From Chitinophagaceae bacterium (GTDB lineage Bacteria; Bacteroidota; Bacteroidia; Chitinophagales; Chitinophagaceae), in contig JAMLHK010000001.1 of the NCBI GenBank assembly GCA_023957155.1, forward strand, positions 587,169 through 651,168: a stretch of 64,000 nucleotides of DNA, read 5' to 3'. Shown here in pieces: positions 22,958 through 31,705 of the stretch. The notes under the pieces were generated by a model. The model was not told where the DNA came from and ran no database searches. It saw nothing but the letters and a program-made list of their open reading frames with translations. The translations under genes were made by a program, and so were the position numbers. Within the stretch, counting starts at the first letter, position 1. Every line of letters starts with the position of its first letter.

Positions 22958-23866
22958 TTACCACAGTTTTTGTCTTATATGCTTTCTTTCGGACTTGCCG
23001 AAATTCATAACCCAATCGTTGAAGTCTTTGTGATTTTGGTAAAGGCTACTTTCATCCTTGTATTTACTGCTAAGGGAAAGTGCGTACCGACTGCAATTTT
23101 GTCCGGTAGTATCTCTGTCCAGATAGAGCCTAATGGCTTTGTGTTTTTCCATAAAAAAGCGTGCAGTTTCAAAGAAGGATACAGAGTTCAATACCACAAA
23201 ATCAAAGCGGTCTTCGGGGTCTTGTTGATGGATGGCTTTGAAGGAAAGGAAGTCCGTAAATCCCTCAAAAACGATCACCTCGTCAGCACCATTATCAAAG
23301 CTGGTAATGCCTTTGGGTGAGCTGCTGGCTTTAAAGTAGGGATTGCGTATTTCAAAGCCGCCTAAATCATTCCTGAAGCCGATGCCATAATAGACTTTTT
23401 CATTAAGCTCGTACCGGACTTCCCGGCAATAGCGGTCGGCAATATCAACGGGTATGCGGCGTTGTTGCAAATACCTTAAAAGAGCGCTGGAAGAAAGAAC
23501 AAAATTCTCTAAGATTTTTAGCTGACTTTCCTGCTCATGTTTTGTAAATGTCTGCTGAGAAATGGGCTTGTGAAAGGAAAGATTACCGCTTAAATTCTGG
23601 AGTAATTCAGAGATGGTACAGCCGTGGTACAGGATAGCAAAATCAATAAGATTACCACCCTTGCCCAAGCCATGATCATACCAGCGATTCAGTCTGCGGT
23701 TGACTTTGAACGACGGCGTTTTTTCATCCCGCAATGGAGAGTGATACCAATAATCGTTGTTCCTGATTTTCGACGGTTCATATCCTAATCCTGCCAGGAA
23801 GGAAACCATGTCTATTTCTTTGGCTTCGCTTATAGAAAGCCGTTTGTTCCTGAAATCCATAACCAC
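22958..23866 (-). CDS. Primase-like protein with TOPRIM domain
   Basis: The protein has 302 residues. The N-terminal 95 residues follow the CHC2 (DnaG) zinc-finger fold (PLRDEKTPSFKV, RWYDHGLGKGGNLIDFAI), but the zinc cysteines are replaced, so it probably cannot bind zinc there. The C-terminal part is a TOPRIM domain: VFEGFTDFLSF supplies the glutamate and LYLDRDTTG the aspartates. Proteins like this occur beside the mob genes of Bacteroidota ICEs and are thought to prime the transferred strand. The start may be ATG 23866 or 23860. Confidence 0.85.
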   Translation of the reverse strand: MVMDFRNKRLSISEAKEIDMVSFLAGLGYEPSKIRNNDYWYHSPLRDEKTPSFKVNRRLNRWYDHGLGKGGNLIDFAILYHGCTISELLQNLSGNLSFHKPISQQTFTKHEQESQLKILENFVLSSSALLRYLQQRRIPVDIADRYCREVRYELNEKVYYGIGFRNDLGGFEIRNPYFKASSSPKGITSFDNGADEVIVFEGFTDFLSFKAIHQQDPEDRFDFVVLNSVSFFETARFFMEKHKAIRLYLDRDTTGQNCSRYALSLSSKYKDESSLYQNHKDFNDWVMNFGKSERKHIRQKLW

Positions 23867-23929
23867 ACTTTTTCAAACACACTTTTCAGTTCTTCAATGC
23901 GAAGTTAAACAGGTGATATGGGATTAACC

Positions 23930-23956
23930 TATCCTCATCATATTTTGATGAGGATA
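23930..23956. promoter_or_regulatory. Inverted repeat between divergent primase-like and 24019 genes
   Basis: TATCCTCATCA and TGATGAGGATA, 11-base perfect arms with a 5-base loop. It lies 64 bases upstream of the minus-strand gene and 62 bases upstream of the plus-strand one. A TACTTTTG -7-like element for the latter is at 23974-23981. Confidence 0.5.
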
Positions 23957-24018
23957 CAGCGCAGTCTGTTATTTACTTTTGTGTAGTGAGTATTGTTTTA
24001 AATTAAAAACCGGTAATT

Positions 24019-24306
24019 ATGCTGACAACAAATGATGTAGCCAAAGTGTATGATACTATTCTCAGTATCCCTGGCATGAGCGAGACAGTGAAGATTGATA
24101 TGAGGATCTCCCGCAAAAACGTATTGTTATTGCACAGTGTCCTGAAGCGTGGATTAATGGCTAAAGACGATGATAAATCATCTGCCTTACTGGAAAGCAT
24201 TCCACAGGAAGCCTTGCAGGAATTACATTTAATTGCAGACGATTATCTTACGAAAGCGGGTTTAACCGAACTCAGTGAAAAACTGAAAGCATTTAGCACA
24301 AAGTAG
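24019..24306 (+). CDS. Small hypothetical ICE protein
   Basis: It encodes 95 residues, all helical: VYDTILSIPGMSETVKIDMRISRKNVLLL then an acidic middle (KDDDKSSALLESIP). It reads as a soluble regulatory or toxin-antitoxin-like protein but matches no family I know. It is divergent from the primase-like gene and is followed by a strong terminator, so it forms its own transcription unit. An inverted repeat and a probable -7 element lie directly upstream. Confidence 0.65.
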   Translation: MLTTNDVAKVYDTILSIPGMSETVKIDMRISRKNVLLLHSVLKRGLMAKDDDKSSALLESIPQEALQELHLIADDYLTKAGLTELSEKLKAFSTK

Positions 24307-24318
24307 CAGGAGAACATT

Positions 24319-24380
24319 AAAGCCATTTGGAGGGAGACAAATGCTTGCGGTATAGTAACGCAAGCATTTCAAATGGCTTT
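24319..24380 (+). terminator. Nested double-hairpin terminator
   Basis: The outer stem is AAAGCCATTTG/CAAATGGCTTT. The inner stem AAATGCTTGCG/CGCAAGCATTT follows, with a T-run after it. Both stems are 11 bp and perfect. It ends the 24019 transcript 12 bases past the stop. Confidence 0.85.
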
Positions 24381-24449
24381 TTCGTTTAAAGATTTCAGGT
24401 TGCTACCATAGCCGCTTTAAGATAATGGTGTAAGGTATGGGGGAACTTG

Positions 24450-24665
24450 TTAAGTATCCTTATTAAGGACCCAATCTTTCTCGGATCTCATATTGGTTAT
24501 GTTGTTCTTTTCTAACCATTTTAAAAAAGAAGCTACATCTTTTGGGAAAAAATGAATGATGTCACCATTTTTGAGCATAATGGTAAAAAATTCGCTTGCA
24601 GCAAGAAATTTGGCCAATTGCCCGGCGGTGTACTCAAAATCCGGATAGTGATCGGATGAAGTCAT
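24450..24665 (-). CDS. Small hypothetical protein
   Basis: It encodes 71 residues from ATG 24665 (MTSSDHYPDFEYTAGQLAKFLAASEFF); an extension to 24761 would run into the structured element and is not used. A short beta piece (FTIMLKNGDIIHFFP) and a helix (VASFLKWLEKNNI) give it the look of a small ICE regulatory protein, but I recognise no family. It is the only minus-strand gene between the ICE backbone and the metal island. Confidence 0.55.
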   Translation of the reverse strand: MTSSDHYPDFEYTAGQLAKFLAASEFFTIMLKNGDIIHFFPKDVASFLKWLEKNNITNMRSEKDWVLNKDT

Positions 24666-24732
24666 ACCAGTTATTTTTAAAAGGTTTCTTTGACTTGCTG
24701 CCCGGACAAAAATTGGCGCAGGCAACAGCTCA

Positions 24733-24843
24733 CCGCACTGAGGTCTTAGGAAACCAGGCAACGATAAGTGCGCCCACGCCGTAGCATGAGCGTCCTCACT
24801 TATTGTCCCATTGCCATTTGAAAGTTCCTAAGTTTCAGTGCGG
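24733..24843. ncRNA. Candidate structured RNA or palindromic element
   Basis: The outer stem is CCGCACTGA/TCAGTGCGG (24733-24741, 24835-24843), then CTTAGGAA/TTCCTAAG (24745-24752, 24825-24832), with an inner pairing ATAAGTG/CACTTAT. These give a long interrupted hairpin of 111 bases. No gene lies in 24666-25034 other than this and the operator/promoter of the metal island. Both strands fold similarly, so the direction is unknown. Confidence 0.45.
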
Positions 24844-24962
24844 GACTCAAAGCTAAAACGCTTCAAGAATATTTTAATGCAAAGGTAATATTTCGGCCTA
24901 AATCTGCACGATTTTAAGTTGCAATATTGTGTGAAGGTATAAACCTCATATTGAGAACTAAA

Positions 24963-24979
24963 TGGCTCATTGTGAGCCA
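24963..24979. promoter_or_regulatory. Palindrome upstream of metal-island promoter
   Basis: TGGCTCA-TTG-TGAGCCA is a perfect repeat, 16 bases before the -33 element. It is a possible operator for a metal-responsive regulator, which could be the LuxR-type protein encoded at 38640-40844. Confidence 0.45.
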
Positions 24980-24994
24980 GTACAGCACTTTTGG

Positions 24995-25024
24995 TTTGTA
25001 AATAACAAAAATTTGCTACATTTG
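24995..25024 (+). promoter_or_regulatory. Promoter of the metal-resistance island
   Basis: TTTG (24995-24998), 18 bases, TACATTTG (25017-25024): a good Bacteroidota promoter directly before the first gene at 25035, so the leader is very short. Confidence 0.6.
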
Positions 25025-25034
25025 CTTAACTTTT

Positions 25035-25352
25035 ATGAAGTCGATGTCTTTCATATTGATGATCATTATCCTTGCAATGCAATTTATGCCTTGTACTGAT
25101 AACTATTTGTCAAATAAAGGAATCGCAAAGTTAGAACTTATAAAAAAGGATACTGGTCAGCACCAAAACAAGCCTGATGCTTGCTCTCCTTTTTGTACTT
25201 GTAGTTGTTGCGCAATGCATGTAATTACAAGATCATCTCTTAAAATCACATTACATCCACCTTTATATTCGCCTGAATACTCAGAATGTCCTACAGGTGG
25301 ATTTATGGATGTCAGCCTTCCTATCTGGCAACCTCCTCAATTAATTTCTTAA
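25035..25352 (+). CDS. DUF6660-like Cys-rich exported protein
   Basis: The protein has 105 residues. A signal-like hydrophobic N-terminus (residues 5-20) is followed by CTD and later a cysteine cluster CSPFCTCSCC (about residues 52-61), which could bind a soft metal ion. Proteins of this form (annotated DUF6660) are found immediately before CusA/CzcA genes in Bacteroidota. It is the first gene of the plus-strand island and likely sits in the periplasm or membrane as a metal-binding accessory. The function is inferred from context. Confidence 0.65.
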   Translation: MKSMSFILMIIILAMQFMPCTDNYLSNKGIAKLELIKKDTGQHQNKPDACSPFCTCSCCAMHVITRSSLKITLHPPLYSPEYSECPTGGFMDVSLPIWQPPQLIS

Positions 25353-25422
25353 GCCTTCTTTCTTAGTCATGCCTCCTTGTAGGCATGTAACTCCCTTTTT
25401 ATTTCATTTTATCTGATGAATC

Positions 25423-25626
25423 ATGGCAAAAAAAACCAGATCATCACGTGGTAAGCGTATGCGGGGTCATCGTCATCATCATACATATCCGTATGTGAAT
25501 ACAGATAAGTATAAAAAACCCCGTTGGATGAAAATAGTGAAGTCTATTACAATAGTAGTCCTTTCAATCATCTTAATCCTCGCTATCATCGGCATGGTCA
25601 TTCATTCGATATCTCATTACAAATAA
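25423..25626 (+). CDS. Small His/Lys-rich membrane protein
   Basis: It encodes 67 residues. The cytoplasmic part is highly basic with RGHRHHHTYPY (about 15-25), a possible metal ligand cluster. One membrane helix follows (about 42-62, IVVLSIILILAIIGMVI). It lies 3 bases before the pump gene. The gene at 37851 encodes a protein of similar design, so such small subunits or sensors recur in the island. Confidence 0.6.
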   Translation: MAKKTRSSRGKRMRGHRHHHTYPYVNTDKYKKPRWMKIVKSITIVVLSIILILAIIGMVIHSISHYK

Positions 25627-25629
25627 GAT

Positions 25630-28600
25630 ATGCTTAAAAAAATTATTGAGTTTTCAATCAAAAATAAATTAGTTGTCGGGCTATTTACTTTGGCATTGAT
25701 AGCTTGGGGGGTATATTCCCTAAAAAAGTTACCAATTGATGCAGTACCCGACATTACTAATAACCAGGTACAGGTTATTACTTTAAGCCCTTCTCTTGCA
25801 ACGCAAGAAGTAGAGCGCCTTATTTCTTTTCCTGTAGAACAAACAATGGCTACTATTCCGGAAATGGAACAGGTTCGTTCTATTTCCCGCTTTGGGCTAT
25901 CCGTTGTAACTATTGTTTTTCATGACGATGTAGATATTTATTGGGCACGTCAGCAGGTTAATGAAAAATTAGCAGAAGCTAAAAACAATATCCCTCCGGG
26001 ATTAGGTAACCCTGAAATTGCCCCCATATCCACAGGATTGGGAGAAATTTATCAATATGTAGTCCATGCTAAAAAAGGCTATGAAAATAAATACAATGCC
26101 AGGGAACTGCGTAGTATTCAGGATTGGATTATACGCAAGCAATTACTTGGTACTCCTGGCATAGCTGAAGTAAATAGCTTTGGCGGCTTATTGAAGCAAT
26201 ATGAGATAGCCTTAGACCCGGATAAACTCAGGAGCTTCAATCTTAGCATTACGGACGTTTTTGATGCGTTAGAGAAAAATAACCAAAATACTGGTGGAGC
26301 TTACATAGATAAGAAGCCCAATGCCTACTTTATTCGCAGTGAAGGATTAGTTGAAAACCTGAAAGATATTGATCGCATTGTTGTAAAGAACACGGCAAAC
26401 GGCATCCCGGTACTCATAAAGGATATTGCCACCGTAAAGATCGGGAATGCTATTCGTTACGGTGCATTGACAAGGGCAACCAAAGATGGACAGGGTGAGG
26501 CCGTCGGAGGCATTGTTATGATGCTGAAAGGCGCAAACGCTAATGAAGTTGTCAAGTCCGTTCAGCAAAAAATCAATCGCATCAGCAGCACATTACCGGA
26601 AGGGGTTACAATTGAGCCATACCTGGACAGGAGCGCTTTGGTTAACCGTGCTATTGGGACAGTAGCCAGAAACCTGATAGAAGGAGCATTAATAGTCATA
26701 TTCGTGTTGGTGCTGTTCCTCGGAAATATAAGGGCTGGCCTCGTCGTTGCCTCCGTTATTCCTTTGTCTATGCTTTTTGCTATTTCCCTAATGAAGCTAT
26801 TCGGGGTGTCGGGAAACCTTATGAGCCTGGGTGCAATAGATTTCGGCTTAATAGTAGATGGCGCTGTCATTATTGTTGAGGCGACCATGCATACACTTGC
26901 CTCCCGTGGGTTGATAAAGAAATATACGCAAAAAGAAATGGACGAAAAGGTAGAGAAATCTGCTGTGCGGATGATGAGCGCTGCCGCTTTCGGCCAAATT
27001 ATTATTCTGATTGTATATCTGCCAATACTTGCATTAGTTGGCATTGAAGGAAAGATGTTTCGTCCGATGGCACAAACAGTATCATTTGCGATTCTCGGAG
27101 CATTTATACTTTCATTGACGTATGTTCCTATGATATCCTCTTTATTGCTAAGCAAGAAGGTGTCCCATAAAAAGAATTTTTCTGACCGTATGATGGATTT
27201 CTTTCAAAGGATTTATTCACCTATCATTCACGCAGCATTGAAGAGACGTTTGCTCGTGGTAAGTACTGCTGTAGTACTGTTGGTCATAAGTTTAGTGTTG
27301 TTCACCCGTATGGGTGGAGAGTTTATTCCGACGCTTGAAGAAGGGGATTTTGCTATTGAGACACGTCTGCTGACAGGAAGTTCGCTTTCCCAATCAATTG
27401 ATAAGGTAAATCAGGCATCTAAGATTTTAGTAGATAAGTTTCCAGAAGTAAAGGAAGTAGTAGGAAAAATAGGTTCGGCGGAAATACCTACCGACCCGAT
27501 GCCAATGGAAGCAACCGATTTGACAGTTATCTTAAAAGATAAGGATGATTGGGTTAGCGCTCATAGCCGTGAGGAATTAGCTGAAAAAATGACCAAAGCA
27601 CTCGAAAATATCCCCGGCGTAACTTTTGGCGTCTCTCAACCTATTCAACTTCGATCCAATGAGCTTATTTCCGGCGTTCGTCAGGATATTGGGATTAAAA
27701 TCTTTGGAGACGATTTACAAGTCCTTACTGATCTTTCGCAAAAGATCGGTAAAATCGTCGCTACTGTCAATGGGGCAAAAGACCTGTATCTTGAGCAGGT
27801 AACCGGATTACCGCAAATTGTGGTAAAAATTGACCGGGATGCGATAGCACGTTATGGATTAAGTGTGGAAACGGTTAACCAGGCACTTAGTACAGCGTTT
27901 GCGGGACAGAGCGCAGGCCTTGTTTACGAAGGAGAACAACGGTATGATTTGGTGGTGCGCTTGTCTCAGGAGAATCGGAAGAATATACAGGATGTAAAAA
28001 ACATATATATCAGTAGCCCCAAAGGTGAACAGGTTCCTTTAGACCAACTGGCTTCTGTTCAATTCCAGGTAGGCCCCAATCAAATACAGCGAGAAGATAC
28101 CAAAAGAAGAATTATCGTAGGGCTAAATGTTAGGGGACGTGATATAGCCAGCGTTGTGAATGAGATTGAACAAAAAATCAACCAGAAGATAAAACTGCCT
28201 CCCGGATATTATATCACCTATGGAGGGCAATTTGAAAATCTTCAGGCAGCTAAGCAACGGCTTTCTGTAGCGGTTCCGGTCGCCTTGTTGTTGATCCTAC
28301 TGCTCTTATATTTTTCTTTCGGTTCTGTTAAGCAATCGCTGCTCATTTTTACTGCTATTCCTATGGCTGCAATAGGCGGAGTGTTCGCGCTGCTGATCAG
28401 AGGTATGCCTTTTAGTATTTCTGCAGGAGTAGGCTTTATAGCCTTGTTTGGCGTGGCTGTGTTAAACGGCATTGTGCTTATTACGGAGTTTAATCGGCTA
28501 AAAAAGGAAAATGTTTACGGATTAAAGGAAATAGTTATCAAAGGTACTGCCATTCGGTTGAGACCTGTTCTTATGACGGCAGCAGTAGCTTCTCTCGGAT

Positions 28601-30012
28601 TTTTCCCAATGGCTATTTCTACGGCTGCCGGTGCTGAAGTACAGAAGCCACTGGCAACGGTGGTGATTGGGGGGCTTATTACCTCCACAGTGCTTACGCT
28701 GATCGTATTGCCCATCTTATATACCTATTTTGAGACGTTTAAGGGAAAACTAAAAGCAACGGGCAAAACGGTGATCCCGATTATTATTGGTTTGTTTTTA
28801 TTCTCGCCCAAAGCTCATGCACAGGAAATTAAAGCTGGTCAGCCTTTAACAATGGAGCAAGCAATAGGACTTGCTGTAAAAAACAATCAGGCAGTAAAAA
28901 CCTCCCAACTGCTCATTGAACAACAGCGGACTTTGAAAGGCGCTTCGGTTGACCTGGGCAAAACGGATTTGGGTTTCCAGTATGGGCAATTCAATACCGG
29001 ATTTGTTAACGACAACAGTGTCAATGTGCAGCAAACTATTCCCTATCCGGGCTTGTTCGGCAGACAGCGGAATCTCAGTTTAGCAAGGATACGCGGGGCC
29101 GAAGTTAATTTGGACGTGACCCGGAATGAGTTGATTTATCAGGTCAGAAATACCTATACACAATTAAGCTATCTTCTTGCATTACGCAAATTGTATCAAA
29201 ATCAGGATACGGTTTACCAAAATTTTCAGAAAGCCGCATCCGCAAGGTACAAATCAGGAGAAACAAATCTTCTGGAGCAGACGACCGCAGAAACGCAATA
29301 CAATGAGATCCGCAATCAGATGACTAAAAACGAATCTGATATTGCTATTTATACGGCAGAACTGCAACGTTTGTTGAACATATCAGCACAGCCTGAAATT
29401 GCTGAAACAGATTTAAAAAAGGCGATTTGGGATAAGTCGGCATTAGAAAAGGCCATCGCTAATAATCCATCCCTCGCCTATCAAAAGCAGCAAATTGAAA
29501 TTGCCGACAGGGCTATTGGGGTAGAGAAAGCCAAAGCTGCGCCCGATTTTAGCATTGGATATTTTAACCAGTCTATCAAGGGCAATTATAAAGTAAATGG
29601 GCAAGATCAGTATTTCGGTGGTGGAAAAAGGTTCCAGGGTGTACAGGCTGGCATTTCTATACCCTTGTTTGCTAAACCTTATTCTGCACGAATAAAGGCC
29701 GCTAAAATAGACAGACAGGTAGCAGAAAGCCAGTATGAGCTGTATGAAACAAATTTGTCCAGACAATTTAGCCAGGCTTATCAGGATATGATTAAAGATA
29801 CCCGAAGCTTGGAATACTATGAAAAGAGTGCTCTTCCAAATGTCAACCTGATTCTTACTCAGGCACAGGTTGCATTTCAAAACGGTGAAATTACCTATGT
29901 GGAATTTTTACAGGCACTCCGTACTTACACGGACATCCGTTTCAATTACCTGGCAACAGTTAACCAATACAATCAGTCAGTTTACACATTACAATATCTA
30001 ATTGGTCAATAA
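25630..30012 (+). CDS. CzcA/CusA-family heavy-metal RND pump fused to a TolC-like channel domain
   Basis: The protein has 1460 residues. Residues 1-1040 are a complete heavy-metal-efflux RND transporter with twelve membrane helices and two periplasmic domains. The proton-relay signature DFGLIVDGAVIIVE lies near residues 404-417. After a hydrophobic link with AHAQE, residues about 1063-1460 match the outer-membrane factor (TolC) family (LTMEQAIGLAVKNN, then coiled-coil helices). The single-chain fusion is usual in Bacteroidota. The pump takes divalent cations (Zn, Co, Cd) or Cu from the periplasm across the outer membrane with the adaptor encoded next. Confidence 0.93.
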   Translation: MLKKIIEFSIKNKLVVGLFTLALIAWGVYSLKKLPIDAVPDITNNQVQVITLSPSLATQEVERLISFPVEQTMATIPEMEQVRSISRFGLSVVTIVFHDDVDIYWARQQVNEKLAEAKNNIPPGLGNPEIAPISTGLGEIYQYVVHAKKGYENKYNARELRSIQDWIIRKQLLGTPGIAEVNSFGGLLKQYEIALDPDKLRSFNLSITDVFDALEKNNQNTGGAYIDKKPNAYFIRSEGLVENLKDIDRIVVKNTANGIPVLIKDIATVKIGNAIRYGALTRATKDGQGEAVGGIVMMLKGANANEVVKSVQQKINRISSTLPEGVTIEPYLDRSALVNRAIGTVARNLIEGALIVIFVLVLFLGNIRAGLVVASVIPLSMLFAISLMKLFGVSGNLMSLGAIDFGLIVDGAVIIVEATMHTLASRGLIKKYTQKEMDEKVEKSAVRMMSAAAFGQIIILIVYLPILALVGIEGKMFRPMAQTVSFAILGAFILSLTYVPMISSLLLSKKVSHKKNFSDRMMDFFQRIYSPIIHAALKRRLLVVSTAVVLLVISLVLFTRMGGEFIPTLEEGDFAIETRLLTGSSLSQSIDKVNQASKILVDKFPEVKEVVGKIGSAEIPTDPMPMEATDLTVILKDKDDWVSAHSREELAEKMTKALENIPGVTFGVSQPIQLRSNELISGVRQDIGIKIFGDDLQVLTDLSQKIGKIVATVNGAKDLYLEQVTGLPQIVVKIDRDAIARYGLSVETVNQALSTAFAGQSAGLVYEGEQRYDLVVRLSQENRKNIQDVKNIYISSPKGEQVPLDQLASVQFQVGPNQIQREDTKRRIIVGLNVRGRDIASVVNEIEQKINQKIKLPPGYYITYGGQFENLQAAKQRLSVAVPVALLLILLLLYFSFGSVKQSLLIFTAIPMAAIGGVFALLIRGMPFSISAGVGFIALFGVAVLNGIVLITEFNRLKKENVYGLKEIVIKGTAIRLRPVLMTAAVASLGFFPMAISTAAGAEVQKPLATVVIGGLITSTVLTLIVLPILYTYFETFKGKLKATGKTVIPIIIGLFLFSPKAHAQEIKAGQPLTMEQAIGLAVKNNQAVKTSQLLIEQQRTLKGASVDLGKTDLGFQYGQFNTGFVNDNSVNVQQTIPYPGLFGRQRNLSLARIRGAEVNLDVTRNELIYQVRNTYTQLSYLLALRKLYQNQDTVYQNFQKAASARYKSGETNLLEQTTAETQYNEIRNQMTKNESDIAIYTAELQRLLNISAQPEIAETDLKKAIWDKSALEKAIANNPSLAYQKQQIEIADRAIGVEKAKAAPDFSIGYFNQSIKGNYKVNGQDQYFGGGKRFQGVQAGISIPLFAKPYSARIKAAKIDRQVAESQYELYETNLSRQFSQAYQDMIKDTRSLEYYEKSALPNVNLILTQAQVAFQNGEITYVEFLQALRTYTDIRFNYLATVNQYNQSVYTLQYLIGQ

Positions 30013-30027
30013 AACAATTTCGACAGA

Positions 30028-31257
30028 ATGAAAAAGAATATAAAAATAGGGTTTAGCGTCGTAGCAGCATTGCTCATTGCATTATTTATGGGTGCTTGTG
30101 GAAATAAACAAGCCTCAAAAGAGAACGCCAGTACAGGCCAAAATAAAGCCGACACCCAACAGGAAGATGAAAACATTGTTGAACTCACACAGGAACAGGA
30201 TCAGACAGTCGGTGTTGCATTAGGTTCCCCTGAAAAAAGGTCGCTAAGTGGCGTACTTAAAGTGAATGGATATATTGATGTTCCTCCTCAAAACCTTGTA
30301 AGTATCACTACGCAAATGGGCGGCATTGTAAGATCAACCCCATTGCTTCAGGGAAGCCAGGTTAAAAAAGGGCAGGTAATTGCTGTATTGGAAAATCAGG
30401 ACTATGTACAGTTGCAGCAGGACTACCTGGAAAGTACAAGTCAACTGGAACTTGCCGACGCAGAATATAAACGGCAGCAGGCATTAGCACAGCAAAATGT
30501 TAATTCGCAAAAGATACTGCAACAGGCGAAAGCAAATTATCAAAGCAAGCTGGCACAGGCAAATGCTCTTAAAGAGCGGCTTGAATTGATCAATATTAGT
30601 CCCAGTACATTAACGGCAACCAATATCCGCAGTCGAGTAAATATATATTCGCCAATAAGTGGCTATGTAACAAAAGTAAATGTTAATACAGGGAAATTTG
30701 TAAATCCCAATGATGTGATGTTCGAGATTGTAAATGCTTCCAATCTGCATGTAGAGCTTAATGTCTTTGAGAAGGATGCAAGTAAGATAAGGCAAGGGCA
30801 AAAAGTGAATTTCACCCTGACTAACGACACCACAAAGCGAACTGCTACCGTGCAGTTAGTTGGACGGGAAATCAATCCCGATAAGACGATTACGGTACAT
30901 TCTATTGCTAATGGTGCAAGCGGCAATTTTATTCCGGGTACTTATGTCAAGGCCTATATCGAAACCGGCGGCACAGAAGTATTGTCACTGCCGGAAGATG
31001 CTGTAGTAGATTTTGAAGGGAATCCATATATTTTCATTAGTGCAGATAGTAATGGCGCATCTGCGGACAAACAGCGCCATACAAATGCTTCAACGTCCAT
31101 TCGCCGATTTAGGATAATACCAGTAACAACCGGCATCTCTGATGCCGGATTCGTTGAAATCAACGTACCTGATAGCGTGAATGTACAGGGAAAAGTAGTG
31201 GTAAAAGGGGCTTACGACCTATTATCTAAGTTGAAGAATAGTGAAGAAGAGGAATAA
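30028..31257 (+). CDS. RND efflux periplasmic adaptor (CusB/CzcB type) lipoprotein
   Basis: The protein has 409 residues. It has a lipoprotein signal with MGAC (Cys 24) and a biotinyl-lipoyl-like domain (GGIVRSTPLLQGSQVKKGQVIAVLENQDYVQLQQDY). A helical hairpin of about 60 residues follows, then beta-barrel and membrane-proximal domains (SGYVTKVNVNTGKFVNPND, IPGTYVKAYIETG). It starts 15 bases after the pump, so they are co-translated. It clamps the pump to the outer-membrane part. The acidic tail (NSEEEE) and His-poor N-terminus give no clue to the metal. Confidence 0.92.
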   Translation: MKKNIKIGFSVVAALLIALFMGACGNKQASKENASTGQNKADTQQEDENIVELTQEQDQTVGVALGSPEKRSLSGVLKVNGYIDVPPQNLVSITTQMGGIVRSTPLLQGSQVKKGQVIAVLENQDYVQLQQDYLESTSQLELADAEYKRQQALAQQNVNSQKILQQAKANYQSKLAQANALKERLELINISPSTLTATNIRSRVNIYSPISGYVTKVNVNTGKFVNPNDVMFEIVNASNLHVELNVFEKDASKIRQGQKVNFTLTNDTTKRTATVQLVGREINPDKTITVHSIANGASGNFIPGTYVKAYIETGGTEVLSLPEDAVVDFEGNPYIFISADSNGASADKQRHTNASTSIRRFRIIPVTTGISDAGFVEINVPDSVNVQGKVVVKGAYDLLSKLKNSEEEE

Positions 31258-31277
31258 GTGCCCAATTTATTTTCATG

Positions 31278-31314
31278 AATGAGTGTACGCTAATCAAAGT
31301 AGCGTACACTCATT
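31278..31314. terminator. 15-bp perfect hairpin after the efflux genes
   Basis: AATGAGTGTACGCTA pairs with TAGCGTACACTCATT around a 7-base loop. The following sequence is AAAATA, not a T-run on the plus strand. It may slow or terminate transcription after the efflux pair, or be an operator. Confidence 0.5.
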
Positions 31315-31332
31315 AAAATATCCGAGAAAAAT

Positions 31333-31695
31333 ATGATACAGATTCTACCGGAAACTCAGGGGAAAGTGATTGCCACAAGGGCTGACGGGAAATTAACCCC
31401 ATCTGACTATTCAAAGGTGCTTCCTGTTGTCATAAACAGGCTTCAGACTTATCATAAAGTTCGTTGGTATTTTGAAATGGAGGCTTTTAAAGATTGGGAA
31501 GTGGTCGCATACCGGCAGGATGGAAAATTTGATTTTATGCACGCCAATGACTTTGAGAAAATAGCAGTTGTTGCAGACAAGGAATGGGAAGGGCTGTTGA
31601 CCAGTTTTATTGATTCATTTACCAATGCCGAAATTAAATTTTTTAACCAGAAAGAGAGGGTTATAGCATTAGACTGGATAAAAGATACTATTTAA
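31333..31695 (+). CDS. SpoIIAA-like (STAS-fold) protein
   Basis: The protein has 120 residues and matches the SpoIIAA-like family of single-domain proteins: MIQILPETQGKVIATRADGKLTPSDYSKVLP, then YFEMEAFKDWEVVAYRQDGKF. These small STAS-type domains are soluble and often sit in stress or metal operons of this phylum; the role is not known. It lies between the efflux genes and the CDF exporter, 10 bases before the latter. Confidence 0.8.
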   Translation: MIQILPETQGKVIATRADGKLTPSDYSKVLPVVINRLQTYHKVRWYFEMEAFKDWEVVAYRQDGKFDFMHANDFEKIAVVADKEWEGLLTSFIDSFTNAEIKFFNQKERVIALDWIKDTI

Positions 31696-31705
31696 ACAAT
31701 TATAC

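Noticed and set aside
26562-27155. Long minus-strand frame within the RND pump gene
   Set aside because: It is an antisense frame of a highly conserved pump gene with a Thr/Ala/Ile-rich composition.
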